Shown: piece by piece, positions 17,999 to 27,302 of the stretch
Position numbering within the stretch: the first letter of the stretch is position 1
Layout of the letters: each line of letters opens with the position of its first letter
Notes under the pieces: generated by a model
Told to the model about the DNA's origin: nothing
Databases searched by the model: none
Seen by the model: the letters and a program-made list of their open reading frames with translations, nothing else
Source of the DNA: Bacteroidales bacterium
GTDB lineage: Bacteria > Bacteroidota > Bacteroidia > Bacteroidales > FEN-979
Direction of reading: 5' to 3'
Length of the DNA stretch: 63,989 nucleotides
NCBI GenBank assembly: GCA_023231005.1
Contig: JALNWG010000019.1
Coordinates: 1-63,989 of the forward strand
Made by a program: the position numbers and the translations under genes

Positions 17999-19474
17999 AT
18001 GGCTAAAGATTTTTCAACTCGGGCTGAAAATTATGCCCAATGGTATAATGACCTTGTTATCAAGGCTGATTTGGCTGAGAATTCAGCTGTGCGTGGATGT
18101 ATGGTAATAAAACCATATGGGTATGCCATTTGGGAGCGTATTCAGGCAGTATTGGATAAAAAGATCAAGGATACCGGGCACGTAAATGCTTATTTCCCCA
18201 TTTTTATTCCAAAATCGTTTTTTAGCCGTGAAGCTAGTCATGTTGAGGGATTTGCTAAAGAATGTGCGGTTGTAACCCACTATCGTTTAAAGAATTCACC
18301 GGATGGAAAGGGAATCATTGTTGATGAAGATGCCAAACTGGAAGAAGAACTGATTGTACGTCCAACCTCCGAAACAATTATCTGGGATGCCTATAAAAAC
18401 TGGATAAAATCTTATCGGGATCTCCCATTATTGATCAATCAATGGGCAAATGTTGTAAGGTGGGAGATGCGTACCCGCTTGTTTCTTCGTACTACGGAAT
18501 TTCTATGGCAGGAAGGACATACCGCACATGCAACAAGGGAAGAAGCCGTGAAAGAAGCAGAAACCATGCTGAATGTTTATGCTGATTTCGCAGAAAACTG
18601 GATGTCCATTCCTGTGATTAAAGGGACAAAATCTCCCGCAGAACGGTTTGCCGGAGCCATCGACACTTATGCTATTGAAGCATTGATGCAGGATGGGAAG
18701 GCTTTACAAGCAGGAACTTCACATTTCCTTGGTCAGAATTTTGCCAAGGCCTTCGATGTTAAGTTTTTAAGTAAGGAAAATCAACTTGATTTTGTTTGGG
18801 CTACCTCCTGGGGTGTTTCTACCCGTTTAATGGGGGCCTTGATTATGTCGCACTCGGATGACAATGGGTTGGTTCTGCCTCCAAAACTCGCCCCAATTCA
18901 GGTTGTGATCGTCCCGATATTTAAAAATGCCGAACAACTATCACTGATTTCTGATGTCATTTTACCAGTAAAAAAAGCGCTGGAAGCCAAAGGAATCTCG
19001 GTTAAATACGATGATCGTGATACCCAGAAACCTGGCTGGAAATTTGCTGAATATGAGTTCAAAGGTATTCCGGTACGTTTAACAGTAGGCCCCCGGGATA
19101 TTGAACAAGGTACTGTTGAAGTAGCACGACGGGATACTCTGGAAAAAGAAGTATTGCAGATCAAAGACATTGAAAACAAAATATCCAATCTTTTAGACCA
19201 AATTCAGAAGAACTTATATGACCGTGCCTTTGCCTTCCGTGAAAACAATACCACACGCGTTGATTCCTGGAAGGAGTTCAAAGAGGTGTTGGATACAAAA
19301 GGCGGTTTTATTTCGGCTCATTGGGATGGGACTTCGGAAACAGAGGAAAAAATTAAAGCAGAGACAAAAGCAACCATCCGGGTGATACCTTTTAACAATG
19401 TTCTGGAGAATGGCTCTTGTGTCTTTTCAGGGAAACCTTCTACTCAAAGAGTTCTCTTTGCAAGAGCTTATTAA
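17999..19474 (+). CDS. proS: Prolyl-tRNA synthetase, archaeal/eukaryotic (type 3) form
   Basis: The 491-residue protein carries class II motifs (GCMVIKPYGYAIWERIQ, RPTSETIIWDAY, RWEMRTRLFLRTTEFLWQEGHTAH, and the GTSHFLGQNFAKAF region). It lacks the large editing insertion of bacterial-type ProRS and has the short C-terminal zinc-domain-like extension ending in Tyr. This compact form is usual in Bacteroidota. It charges tRNA-Pro with proline. Confidence 0.96.
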   Translation: MAKDFSTRAENYAQWYNDLVIKADLAENSAVRGCMVIKPYGYAIWERIQAVLDKKIKDTGHVNAYFPIFIPKSFFSREASHVEGFAKECAVVTHYRLKNSPDGKGIIVDEDAKLEEELIVRPTSETIIWDAYKNWIKSYRDLPLLINQWANVVRWEMRTRLFLRTTEFLWQEGHTAHATREEAVKEAETMLNVYADFAENWMSIPVIKGTKSPAERFAGAIDTYAIEALMQDGKALQAGTSHFLGQNFAKAFDVKFLSKENQLDFVWATSWGVSTRLMGALIMSHSDDNGLVLPPKLAPIQVVIVPIFKNAEQLSLISDVILPVKKALEAKGISVKYDDRDTQKPGWKFAEYEFKGIPVRLTVGPRDIEQGTVEVARRDTLEKEVLQIKDIENKISNLLDQIQKNLYDRAFAFRENNTTRVDSWKEFKEVLDTKGGFISAHWDGTSETEEKIKAETKATIRVIPFNNVLENGSCVFSGKPSTQRVLFARAY

Positions 19475-19479
19475 CCAGA

Positions 19480-20247
19480 CTAAAAAGGCAATAGTTGACC
19501 CGATCCAAGAATTTTGGATTTGATATTGCAAGGATTTCCCCGGTAATAAATGTTCCCGATTGATAGTATCGTCGCATCTATTTCGTTTGTCGCCTGAATG
19601 TAAGAATCATTTGATCCTTTATTTGTTATAAAAGTATATCCGGTTCTCAAATCTCTTCCATCAAACATTCCGTAGTCCCCGGTAAAAACCGAGTTGACAG
19701 CACAAACACCATGAAGCCTGATATCAACAGTGCCCATATTCAGGCTGAATGAACCTTGCCAGATATCTAACGTGAGGTCAATGGTTCCACAACCACCCCA
19801 TACAATCACTTTCAGGGAATCCATTTTCAAGGTTCCGTTCGAGGTAATGTCACCGGAGGAATTATAAGTAATCTTCCATAATGTGTCACTATACACGTAA
19901 ACATTGATGGGTTTACTGTAATCTCTGAGCCAGTTGCATTGATTGAAGTTTTGAAGAATTAACTGACCGTCTATTACCTCCGTACGGATCCCACTGATAA
20001 TTTTTTGACCAGCTTCGACTTCCACACGGCAAACGGTATCCTGAATTAAAACCAGACTAATGTTATCCTGCATATCAATCTTTGTAAAAACCGGGAGAGT
20101 CCGGATCTCTCTGATCACTTGCCCGGTGGATGACAAACATACTCCAACATCTTTCGTGCAACTTGATACCATTACGGTCAACCCTAAGAGAAAAAGGATG
20201 CTCATAAGGGGTTTTCGGAAAAGGCTATCTGATTGTTTTCTTTCCAT
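19480..20247 (-). CDS. Lipoprotein with GIN domain (DUF2807)
   Basis: The 255-residue protein has a lipobox (VMVSSC followed by TKDVG). The body is a run of short beta strands typical of the GIN/DUF2807 fold: FTKIDMQDNISLVLIQ, VEVEAGQKIISGI, ITYNSSGDITSNG. The Bacteroidota family is of unknown role and is probably periplasmic or surface-exposed. The ATG at 20247 is chosen; the start overlaps the 3' end of the upstream PagL-like gene by 23 bp, so the two are likely coupled. It stops 5 bp from the proS stop on the opposite strand. Confidence 0.78.
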   Translation of the reverse strand: MERKQSDSLFRKPLMSILFLLGLTVMVSSCTKDVGVCLSSTGQVIREIRTLPVFTKIDMQDNISLVLIQDTVCRVEVEAGQKIISGIRTEVIDGQLILQNFNQCNWLRDYSKPINVYVYSDTLWKITYNSSGDITSNGTLKMDSLKVIVWGGCGTIDLTLDIWQGSFSLNMGTVDIRLHGVCAVNSVFTGDYGMFDGRDLRTGYTFITNKGSNDSYIQATNEIDATILSIGNIYYRGNPCNIKSKILGSGQLLPF

Positions 20248-21403
20248 ATTTCTTGTCAAATTTATAACCCAACCCCCATCCTATGTAATCAGCTCTGCCC
20301 CAGTGTACTTTAAGCATAACAGTGGCAAAGAAATTTGTTGAAAAATTATATTGCACGGCCAGCTTCTCATATAACGGACCATTGCTTTTTTCCATTCCAC
20401 CCAGGTATGATCCTATATTGAAAATGAATCCAAGACGCGACATGACCAACTGATACGCGGCATTAATACCCGGACGGACGATTTTTATTTTATTATCAAC
20501 CTGGATATCATGCATCTCTAGAATTTTAAGTTGGGATGGATCATAAGAAAAATCAAGTCCGATCCCAACTTTGCTTATTTTACCGATCGGAATAAAGGTA
20601 TTTTCAAAAATATGATAAACCATAAAATTCTGGCCAAAAACAGCCTTCATGTTTTTATAGCCCACCAATACCCCGAAATCAAATTCAATCGTATGACGGA
20701 CAATGGCCGAATAAGGTTCGGTTGGAGCGATATACCGGTCGCCAATATCTTGATTTTCTTTGAATGGCCGGTAGGAAATTCCAAGATTGACCATGGGTGC
20801 ATTAATCCCATAGTTCGGTAGTTTTAAGGAACCGTTGGAAAAATGTTGCAGACATACTCCGGCACTCATGGAAAGATAATAGTTGAGCCGGTATCTTAAT
20901 TCAAACATCAGATTGGCCGCTGCATTTAGATGGGAACCAATCGCCAGGTTTTTATAATTCGTGATCCGGTCGAAGGGTTTGGTCAGATAACCAAGTCCAA
21001 GTGCAAACCGAAAACCGATCGTAAGGCTTTTATATTTGTATAGTGGGAAATTTATAAACGGCATTAAAGCATAAGCCTGCCCCAGGGCGGGATTGTTACC
21101 CAACCCTGAATAAAACAGCGTTGCCCCGATCAAAGGATAATTATAATCACGTTCCCATTTGTGTTTTCCATAGGTTATTTTGGTAATACTTAATTCAAAC
21201 GCCGGAAAATGGGAATTGAACATTTCTAGTTCCAGATGTTGGGCATAGATAAAACCATAATGGATCCTTCCTTCAACCATCATATTGGAGGAGAATAGTT
21301 TATGCTCGAACTGGGCGATCCCCCTTAGAGAAAATATCATCAGCAACATGAGAAGACTGATGAACCGGAGTGAGGCAGGAGGATTTTTCACAGGTTTTTG
21401 CAA
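20225..21403 (-). CDS. PagL-like lipid A 3-O-deacylase (acyloxyacyl hydrolase family)
   Basis: The 392-residue protein has a signal peptide (LLMLLMIFSLRGIAQ) and an outer-membrane barrel. The PagL catalytic-type motif HFSN is present in CLQHFSNGSLKLPNYGIN, followed by VNLGISYR; in characterised PagL the His and Ser of this motif are catalytic. The protein is about twice the size of proteobacterial PagL, with a second barrel-like half after residue 210. It probably removes the 3-O-acyl chain from lipid A at the surface. Confidence 0.78.
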   Translation of the reverse strand: MQKPVKNPPASLRFISLLMLLMIFSLRGIAQFEHKLFSSNMMVEGRIHYGFIYAQHLELEMFNSHFPAFELSITKITYGKHKWERDYNYPLIGATLFYSGLGNNPALGQAYALMPFINFPLYKYKSLTIGFRFALGLGYLTKPFDRITNYKNLAIGSHLNAAANLMFELRYRLNYYLSMSAGVCLQHFSNGSLKLPNYGINAPMVNLGISYRPFKENQDIGDRYIAPTEPYSAIVRHTIEFDFGVLVGYKNMKAVFGQNFMVYHIFENTFIPIGKISKVGIGLDFSYDPSQLKILEMHDIQVDNKIKIVRPGINAAYQLVMSRLGFIFNIGSYLGGMEKSNGPLYEKLAVQYNFSTNFFATVMLKVHWGRADYIGWGLGYKFDKKYGKKTIR

Positions 21404-21502
21404 GGAGTAAATAACGATTATTACTTCATGGCAAATTTATCATGAATTGTCCATTTGCCGGTTTATTCCCTGCAATAAAAATGCTTCCTTTGGCAAAATG
21501 TT

Positions 21503-21510
21503 TAAATTTG
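21503..21510 (+). promoter_or_regulatory. -7 element for mazG
   Basis: TAAATTTG lies 15 nt upstream of the mazG ATG. No good -33 is seen. Confidence 0.4.
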
Positions 21511-21525
21511 CTTAAAATATGAATA

Positions 21526-22350
21526 ATGGAAGAGAAAGTTGCGGCATTCAAGAGACTTCTTGAGATAATGGATGAATTGAGGACCCGATGTCCTTGGGAC
21601 CAAAAACAAACTATTGATTCTTTGCGGTACTTAACGATTGAAGAAACCTATGAACTTTCGGAGGCTATCCTTCAAAAAAATATGGAGTCGATTAAAAAAG
21701 AACTTGGAGATTTGATGCTTCATCTCGTTTTTTATTCAAAGATAGCCTCTGAAACAAATTCCTTTGATATCAAAGATGTTCTCGATAATATTATTGACAA
21801 ACTGATACACCGGCACCCCCATATTTTTGGAAATGTTGTTGTGAAAAATGCCAAGGAGGTTCATGATAACTGGGAAAAAATCAAGCTTCTTGAAAAGGGC
21901 AACAAATCTGTTTTAAGTGGTGTCCCAAATGGTTTACCTGCAGTTGTTAAAGCATACAGGATTCAGGAAAAAGTAAGTGGGGTGGGCTTTGACTGGGAAA
22001 ATCCGGAACAGGTTTGGGAAAAGGTGTTAGAGGAGCTAAACGAACTTCGTGAAGTGGCCGAAAACGGAGATGATCAAAAAAGAAAGGAACACGAATTGGG
22101 GGACCTCATGTTTGCCATAATTAACTATGCCAGATTTATCGGAGTCAATCCCGAAGATGCCCTTGAACGTACCAACCGAAGATTTATCAAGCGGTTCAAA
22201 TACCTCGAAGACAAATCAAAGGAACTGGAACGGCCTCTACATGAAATGAATCTGGCTGAGATGGATGTCTATTGGAATGAGGCCAAAAAAGCAGAAGAGA
22301 CCATCTCCAACGAAGGAGACAGTCTGGCTTCTTTGAGAAAAAAAGATTAA
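21526..22350 (+). CDS. mazG: Nucleoside triphosphate pyrophosphohydrolase MazG
   Basis: The 274-residue protein has tandem MazG domains. The first shows RCPWDQKQTIDSLR, IEETYELSEAI and KKELGDLMLHLVF (the EExxE ... ExxD metal-binding pattern). The second shows VEEELNELRE-like residues and HELGDLMFAIINYARF. It hydrolyses NTPs and dNTPs to NMP plus PPi as house-cleaning or ppGpp control. The length is close to E. coli MazG. Its stop codon shares a TTAA with ahpC on the other strand. Confidence 0.96.
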   Translation: MEEKVAAFKRLLEIMDELRTRCPWDQKQTIDSLRYLTIEETYELSEAILQKNMESIKKELGDLMLHLVFYSKIASETNSFDIKDVLDNIIDKLIHRHPHIFGNVVVKNAKEVHDNWEKIKLLEKGNKSVLSGVPNGLPAVVKAYRIQEKVSGVGFDWENPEQVWEKVLEELNELREVAENGDDQKRKEHELGDLMFAIINYARFIGVNPEDALERTNRRFIKRFKYLEDKSKELERPLHEMNLAEMDVYWNEAKKAEETISNEGDSLASLRKKD

Positions 22351-22979
22351 CGTTTAGAAAGATAATCAGCCACCCCGTCTGCCGTGGCCTTCATCCCTTT
22401 TTCGCCTTTGTGCCAATTGGCAGGACAAACTTCCCCGTTTTCTTCATTGAACTGCAGTGCATCCACCATCCGGATGGCTTCGTCAACACTTCTTCCTAAC
22501 GGAAGATCATTCACTACCTGATGACGAACAATTCCCTGTTTATCAATGAGAAAGAGTCCGCGATAGGCCACAGGAACTCCTTCAAATTCCATCACTCCCT
22601 CTTCGGTGTACATGTATTCTCCCGCTAAAACATCGAAATTGGCGGAAATCGTTTTGGAAAGGTCAGAGACAATAGGAAATTTTACTCCTTTGATTCCACC
22701 GTGCTTTGGTTCTGTATTCAACCATGCCCAATGTGAAAATTTGGAATCAGTGGAACATGCGACTACTACAACATTACGTTTTTCAAATTCTTCCAGTTTT
22801 TCCTGAAAAGCCAGAATTTCCGTTGGACAAACAAAGGTGAAATCCATCGGATAGAAAAAGAAAACGACATGTTTTTTCCCGATATATTGTTCCAGTGAGA
22901 ATTTATCTGCGAATTCTCCACCATTGATTACGGCATCAGCCTCAAACAACGGCGCTTTTTTACCTACTAATACGGCCAT
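22347..22979 (-). CDS. ahpC: Peroxiredoxin, 2-Cys AhpC/Prx type
   Basis: The 210-residue protein has its peroxidatic Cys51 in FYPMDFTFVCPTE and the resolving Cys near residue 185 in GEVCPANW, so it is a typical 2-Cys enzyme that reduces H2O2, organic peroxides and peroxynitrite. GLFLIDKQGIVRH and NDLPLGRSVDE are family motifs. No ahpF is adjacent. An inverted repeat covering its -7 box suggests peroxide-responsive control. Confidence 0.95.
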   Translation of the reverse strand: MAVLVGKKAPLFEADAVINGGEFADKFSLEQYIGKKHVVFFFYPMDFTFVCPTEILAFQEKLEEFEKRNVVVVACSTDSKFSHWAWLNTEPKHGGIKGVKFPIVSDLSKTISANFDVLAGEYMYTEEGVMEFEGVPVAYRGLFLIDKQGIVRHQVVNDLPLGRSVDEAIRMVDALQFNEENGEVCPANWHKGEKGMKATADGVADYLSKR

Positions 22980-23003
22980 AATGTTTATTTTTAAATGAAT
23001 ACT

Positions 23004-23021
23004 TATCTTTTGACAAAGATA
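23004..23021 (-). promoter_or_regulatory. ahpC -7 box embedded in an inverted repeat
   Basis: The minus-strand -7 TATCTTTG (23014-23021) forms one side of a perfect inverted repeat, TATCTTT-TGAC-AAAGATA, in plus orientation. Its 7-bp arms and 4-nt centre make it a candidate operator overlapping the polymerase site, 25 nt upstream of the ahpC ATG. Confidence 0.55.
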
Positions 23022-23060
23022 CGTATTATTTAGAAATAGTTTTAATAAAAAGAAGAATAT

Positions 23061-24542
23061 TTATTTTATTTGCGAAAAGTCAAATTGGAGAGGCTCATTT
23101 TTCCAGAAATCAAAGAGGGCCATTTTTCGGATCTCATAATAACTTTTCCAGAAAGTCTGAAGTGCATAATAATAGTTTTTTTCAGCATTATCGGTTTCAA
23201 GCTGTGCATTATTCAGGTCGAGGATGCTATTTATCTTTCCAATCAGGTAGCGGCCCTTGGTTACTTCATAACTTTTTCTGGCTACAGTATCCGATTTTGC
23301 GGCGATTCGGACCTGATTCTGTTGCATGTTGAACTCTATGGCTTTAAGATATACATTGCGTTGAAAATCAATAAACTCTTGTTCGACATTGTTTTTTACT
23401 ATTTCTTCCTGCGATTGGGCCATTTTAATTTTTCCATGGGCAACTCCCCAGTCGACAATCGGGATGGTTAAGCCAAGTGAAATCTGCCTTTGATCGGCTG
23501 GATTCAAATAGGAATCCGGAATTGTAGCGCCGGATTGTTGAAGCCCGATCAAAGCATGTATCGTAGCATCAAATCGTCCGTCTAATTTTGCATAATTCAC
23601 GGCGCTTGCTGCTTCAAGTAACCTTCTTTTAAAGTCAACAGAAGTCGATGAATTTTGATTGGCAAGATCAACCGCTTTTTGAGGGTCGATTTTAAAAAAA
23701 TCAATTTTATCCGGTGGAATCAGTACTACCTGTGTGGTGTCTTGTAAACGGAGAAAGGATTTGAATCGGAAACGGGCATTTTCAAGAGAAAGATTGGCAT
23801 TTTCAACCTGAGCCTGCGCTTTAAGGAAGTTAAGCTCTAATTGTAAAAGATCGTTTTCGGCAATTTTTCCCAATTGGTATCTCCCTTTAGCGATCCTGTA
23901 TAAAGTGTCATAATTTGATTGGTTTGTGAGTGCAATCTTTTGTTCAACCTGGGCCTGAAGAAGGGTGAAAAAGTAAGTTGTTGCCGTTATTGAAATTTGT
24001 TCAATGTTTTCAAGATATTTTCGTTTAGCCTGAGAATATTTCAAAGGTTGTATTTTTCGGTCCCAACGATATGAATTGTATGTGAAAATAGGCTGATATA
24101 ATTCCACATTTAAAGGATAACTTAGATAGGGGAACGGATTTGGCTGATCCGCATTAAACTGTCCACTCAGATATGAATTCATAGAAATAGTTCCGCCTGT
24201 AATACCTATCTTTTGTGTCAATGCGAGATTCGCTTGTGCACTAATATATTTTGAACTGACATAAGCTTGTGATCCGTCTGGGTTAAGGTAGGGAGACATG
24301 GTTTGTGTTATATTCGGCAGGGTGGAAGAAAGACTTAATGCCGGTAAATTTGATGCCCTGAATGACCTGAAATCCCAGTAACTGCTCCTGAATGTTTGTC
24401 TGGCAGTAAGAGCATCAGGAGATTGCTGCTTTGAAATTTCTATGGCTTCATTCAAGGTCAGGCTACGGGTGTTTTTTTGACCAAATGATTGGGGAAAAAA
24501 GCCAAGAAAGAGTACGAGGATAAGGATCAAATGATTTTTCAT
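23061..24542 (-). CDS. TolC-family outer-membrane efflux protein
   Basis: The 493-residue protein has a signal peptide (LVLFLGFFPQSFGQ), then SLTLNEAIEISKQQSPDALTARQ, the classic first helix of TolC/OEP proteins, and a second OEP repeat from around residue 290 (VDLANQNSS onward). Long amphipathic helices with Gln- and Asn-rich surfaces fit the periplasmic tunnel. It lies 17 bp after the MacB-like permease gene, so the operon encodes adaptor, permease and channel of one export route. Confidence 0.9.
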   Translation of the reverse strand: MKNHLILILVLFLGFFPQSFGQKNTRSLTLNEAIEISKQQSPDALTARQTFRSSYWDFRSFRASNLPALSLSSTLPNITQTMSPYLNPDGSQAYVSSKYISAQANLALTQKIGITGGTISMNSYLSGQFNADQPNPFPYLSYPLNVELYQPIFTYNSYRWDRKIQPLKYSQAKRKYLENIEQISITATTYFFTLLQAQVEQKIALTNQSNYDTLYRIAKGRYQLGKIAENDLLQLELNFLKAQAQVENANLSLENARFRFKSFLRLQDTTQVVLIPPDKIDFFKIDPQKAVDLANQNSSTSVDFKRRLLEAASAVNYAKLDGRFDATIHALIGLQQSGATIPDSYLNPADQRQISLGLTIPIVDWGVAHGKIKMAQSQEEIVKNNVEQEFIDFQRNVYLKAIEFNMQQNQVRIAAKSDTVARKSYEVTKGRYLIGKINSILDLNNAQLETDNAEKNYYYALQTFWKSYYEIRKMALFDFWKNEPLQFDFSQIK

Positions 24543-24559
24543 AGTCAGAGTAAGGTCAC

Positions 24560-25939
24560 TTATTCATATCTGAGTGATTCGACGGGGTCTTGTTTAGCGG
24601 CACGTTTTGCCGGCATATAACCAAAGATAATGCCCACAGAGGCTGAAACGCCGAAAGATATTAAAATGGAAACAGGAGAAACAATGGTTAAAATGCTGGT
24701 GATTTCCATGATGGCCTTAGACAGCGCAAGTCCCAGAATAATTCCGATCAAACCTCCACTGATACTGATTAATGTGGCTTCTGTTAAAAATTGAAGAATA
24801 ATATCGCGTTTGGTAGCTCCAATGGCTTGCCGAATTCCAATCTCTTTGATACGTTCCATAACCGAAGCCAACATGATGTTCATAATCCCGATTCCACCGA
24901 CTAATAGAGAAATACTGGCAATGGCTCCCAATACGATATTGAAGATATCTTTGGTACGTTGTTCCTGCTTTAGTAAAAGTTCCGGTACTTTAATCTCCAT
25001 ATCTTCAACCCCGGCGTGCCGGCGGATCATCATTTTTTTTAAAATTTCTGTTGTGGGTAAGATCAGGCTGCTTTCTTTAACCTGAACCACAATCTTGTCA
25101 ATTTGATTTTTCGAAGTGCTTTCAGACGACTCCGATGAAAAGATCGACATCTCCCCATCATTATATTCCGTTGCTCCATGGAGGGAAGCGGCAGTGATCA
25201 TGGCCCGGTCTTTATACCGGCGAAGTAAAGTTTGAATAGGGGCATAAAGAGAATTGTTGTAGTCCGAAATACCCAGATTATCTATGCTGGTTTGACTGAT
25301 CTCTCGCTTCTTCAAAACACCGACTACCCGCAACCAAATAGGACCACATTTTATATCTTTTCCAACAGCCTCCGACGATGGGAAAAACTTTGATTTCAAG
25401 GAAGGGCCAATGATGCAGACGGGCTTTCCATCTTTCAATTGTTCCTGATTAAACATCTCTCCATCTTCCAGCGTAAGGGAAAAAACTTTAAAGAAATCGG
25501 GAGTTACCCCAGTTAGTTTTGCGGATGTTTTGATGCCGTCTTTTATGATATCTGTTTCATAAATTACCTCAGGGCTCACTGTCATCACAGTAGGGATGAT
25601 GGCCTTTATGCTCTCTGCATCTTTTAGGCTTAATCCTGGAGAAAATTTCCCCTTGTTTTTTCTATTGTCCTGATTTTCCGACTGAGAAGATTGATCGGAT
25701 GACTCCTGTGAATTGGTCGTTTTTGATTTTTCAGGTTTTTGAGTAATAATAATATTGTTGACTCCGACCAATTTCATTTGGTCCAAGATCTCTTTTTTTG
25801 CCCCGTTTCCGATGGCCATCATGGTGATTACGGCAGCAACGCCGAAAATGATGCCCAAGGCAGTAAGAACAGACCGGAATTTATTTAGAAAAACAGCTTC
25901 CAGTGCTATGTTAAAGATGTATTTATAGCGTTCAAACAT
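24560..25939 (-). CDS. MacB-like ABC transporter permease lacking an ATPase domain
   Basis: The 459-residue protein has one N-terminal transmembrane helix (about 17-40), a large periplasmic MacB_PCD domain (about 50-320), and three C-terminal helices of the FtsX/MacB permease (IASISLLVGGIGIMNIMLASVMERIKEIGIRQAIGA is characteristic, given here in part). A Ser/Gln/Asn/Lys-rich insert sits at about 70-100. No Walker A is present, so an ATPase must come from elsewhere; none is encoded in this operon. Confidence 0.9.
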   Translation of the reverse strand: MFERYKYIFNIALEAVFLNKFRSVLTALGIIFGVAAVITMMAIGNGAKKEILDQMKLVGVNNIIITQKPEKSKTTNSQESSDQSSQSENQDNRKNKGKFSPGLSLKDAESIKAIIPTVMTVSPEVIYETDIIKDGIKTSAKLTGVTPDFFKVFSLTLEDGEMFNQEQLKDGKPVCIIGPSLKSKFFPSSEAVGKDIKCGPIWLRVVGVLKKREISQTSIDNLGISDYNNSLYAPIQTLLRRYKDRAMITAASLHGATEYNDGEMSIFSSESSESTSKNQIDKIVVQVKESSLILPTTEILKKMMIRRHAGVEDMEIKVPELLLKQEQRTKDIFNIVLGAIASISLLVGGIGIMNIMLASVMERIKEIGIRQAIGATKRDIILQFLTEATLISISGGLIGIILGLALSKAIMEITSILTIVSPVSILISFGVSASVGIIFGYMPAKRAAKQDPVESLRYE

Positions 25940-25950
25940 CTTATGTTCTG

Positions 25951-27276
25951 TTATTTTTTTTGAGGAGGGACTTTCCCGGGTTTCGTGTTTTTAAGCTGAA
26001 CCGGTTTAACTTTAAATTTAGCGATTATCTCTTTAGGAAGGGTTTCGAGTGACATTTTTTCGGACTTATCAGGTGGAACAAGCAACACTTCATCTCCTTC
26101 CTGGAGGCCTGCTTTGATAATGATTTCGTTATCATTAGAGGCTCCTACTATTACCTGTTGACGGTGGACTGAACTTCCTTTTTTCTGGTAAACAAATGTG
26201 ACAGAGTCGTTGTTGAAAATAGCTTCGATCGGAATAAACAGTACTGTGTCAATGACACTGGTTAAGATGGTGTTTTTTGTTGTCATTGCCGGACGAAGAA
26301 TGGAGTCGAACTCTTTAACAAGGATTTTGACTTCATATACTTTTGCATTGGTACCCTGAAGTTGTTCTCCGATATTGGCAACTTCGGTAACTCTTCCTGA
26401 AAATTTCTTTTCCGGGAAGGCATCGATACCAATTTGGACCTGTTGACCTGTTTTTATTTTACTGATATCAATCTCGTTGATATAGGTTTTTGAAATCATT
26501 TCAGAAAGGTCGGGGAGTTCGGCAACAATATTATCCCAGGCATTCACAGTTGAACCGATCCCGATTTTATTTCCGTCCCAGTTTCGACGATAAATTACCA
26601 TTCCGGCTTTTGGAGCTACAACATTGAATTGTTTAAGGACATCGGTCATTTGCTCCAGTTTCCGCTTGGCCTGGTTATAGGAAGCAGAGACCTCCTGCAT
26701 GTTGGCTACTGCCTTTTGATACCGCAATTTGTAATTTTTCTCAGCTTGTTCAAATGCCCTTTCAGATTTTTCCAATTCTATCTGAACTTGGCGAATCGTG
26801 GCAGGTGGTTCGTATTTAGATTGATCAAGGGTGATTTTCTTTTCTTCGAGAGCGTACTTTAAATTGATCAGCTCATCCCTTGCACTACGGAGTTCCAGAG
26901 AGGTGTCGAGCCGGGTTTTGGTCATCTGGGATTCCAGCTTCTCAAGATTGGTTTCTTCATCCTTTATTTTATTGGATATTTCAGTCCGGTCGAGAGAAGC
27001 CACATACTGTCCTGAATCTACCACCGTGCCATCTGGGATGATATCTTGAATTTTTACCTGCCAGATTTGAACCTGACGCAAGGCTTGTGGTCCATAGATT
27101 TTTTCGGAACTTTTTGCGATCAACTCACCGGTAGTGGTTACCTCGATCGGGAAATTTCCTTTTTTAACTTTTGCGGTAATCTGTTGGTTTTTATTGCTTT
27201 TTGAAAAAAAGAAAAAACCAATAATTACAAGTAAAATGATAGCAAGAATGAGGTAAAAGTACTTTTGTCGGGTCAT
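25951..27276 (-). CDS. MacA/HlyD-type periplasmic adaptor protein
   Basis: The 441-residue protein has an N-terminal membrane anchor (YLILAIILLVIIGFFFF), a barrel-sandwich half-motif (EVTTTGELIAKSSEKI), an alpha-helical hairpin at about 100-200 (the coiled coil that contacts TolC), a lipoyl-like second half (FNVVAPKAGMVIYRRNWDG), and C-terminal beta-barrel domains ending in a Lys/Pro-rich tail. It is first of the three-gene export operon, 11 bp before the permease and 26 bp after gyrB. Confidence 0.9.
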   Translation of the reverse strand: MTRQKYFYLILAIILLVIIGFFFFSKSNKNQQITAKVKKGNFPIEVTTTGELIAKSSEKIYGPQALRQVQIWQVKIQDIIPDGTVVDSGQYVASLDRTEISNKIKDEETNLEKLESQMTKTRLDTSLELRSARDELINLKYALEEKKITLDQSKYEPPATIRQVQIELEKSERAFEQAEKNYKLRYQKAVANMQEVSASYNQAKRKLEQMTDVLKQFNVVAPKAGMVIYRRNWDGNKIGIGSTVNAWDNIVAELPDLSEMISKTYINEIDISKIKTGQQVQIGIDAFPEKKFSGRVTEVANIGEQLQGTNAKVYEVKILVKEFDSILRPAMTTKNTILTSVIDTVLFIPIEAIFNNDSVTFVYQKKGSSVHRQQVIVGASNDNEIIIKAGLQEGDEVLLVPPDKSEKMSLETLPKEIIAKFKVKPVQLKNTKPGKVPPQKK

Positions 27277-27302
27277 AAGGTACGAGGATTGGCGACGTAA
27301 TA

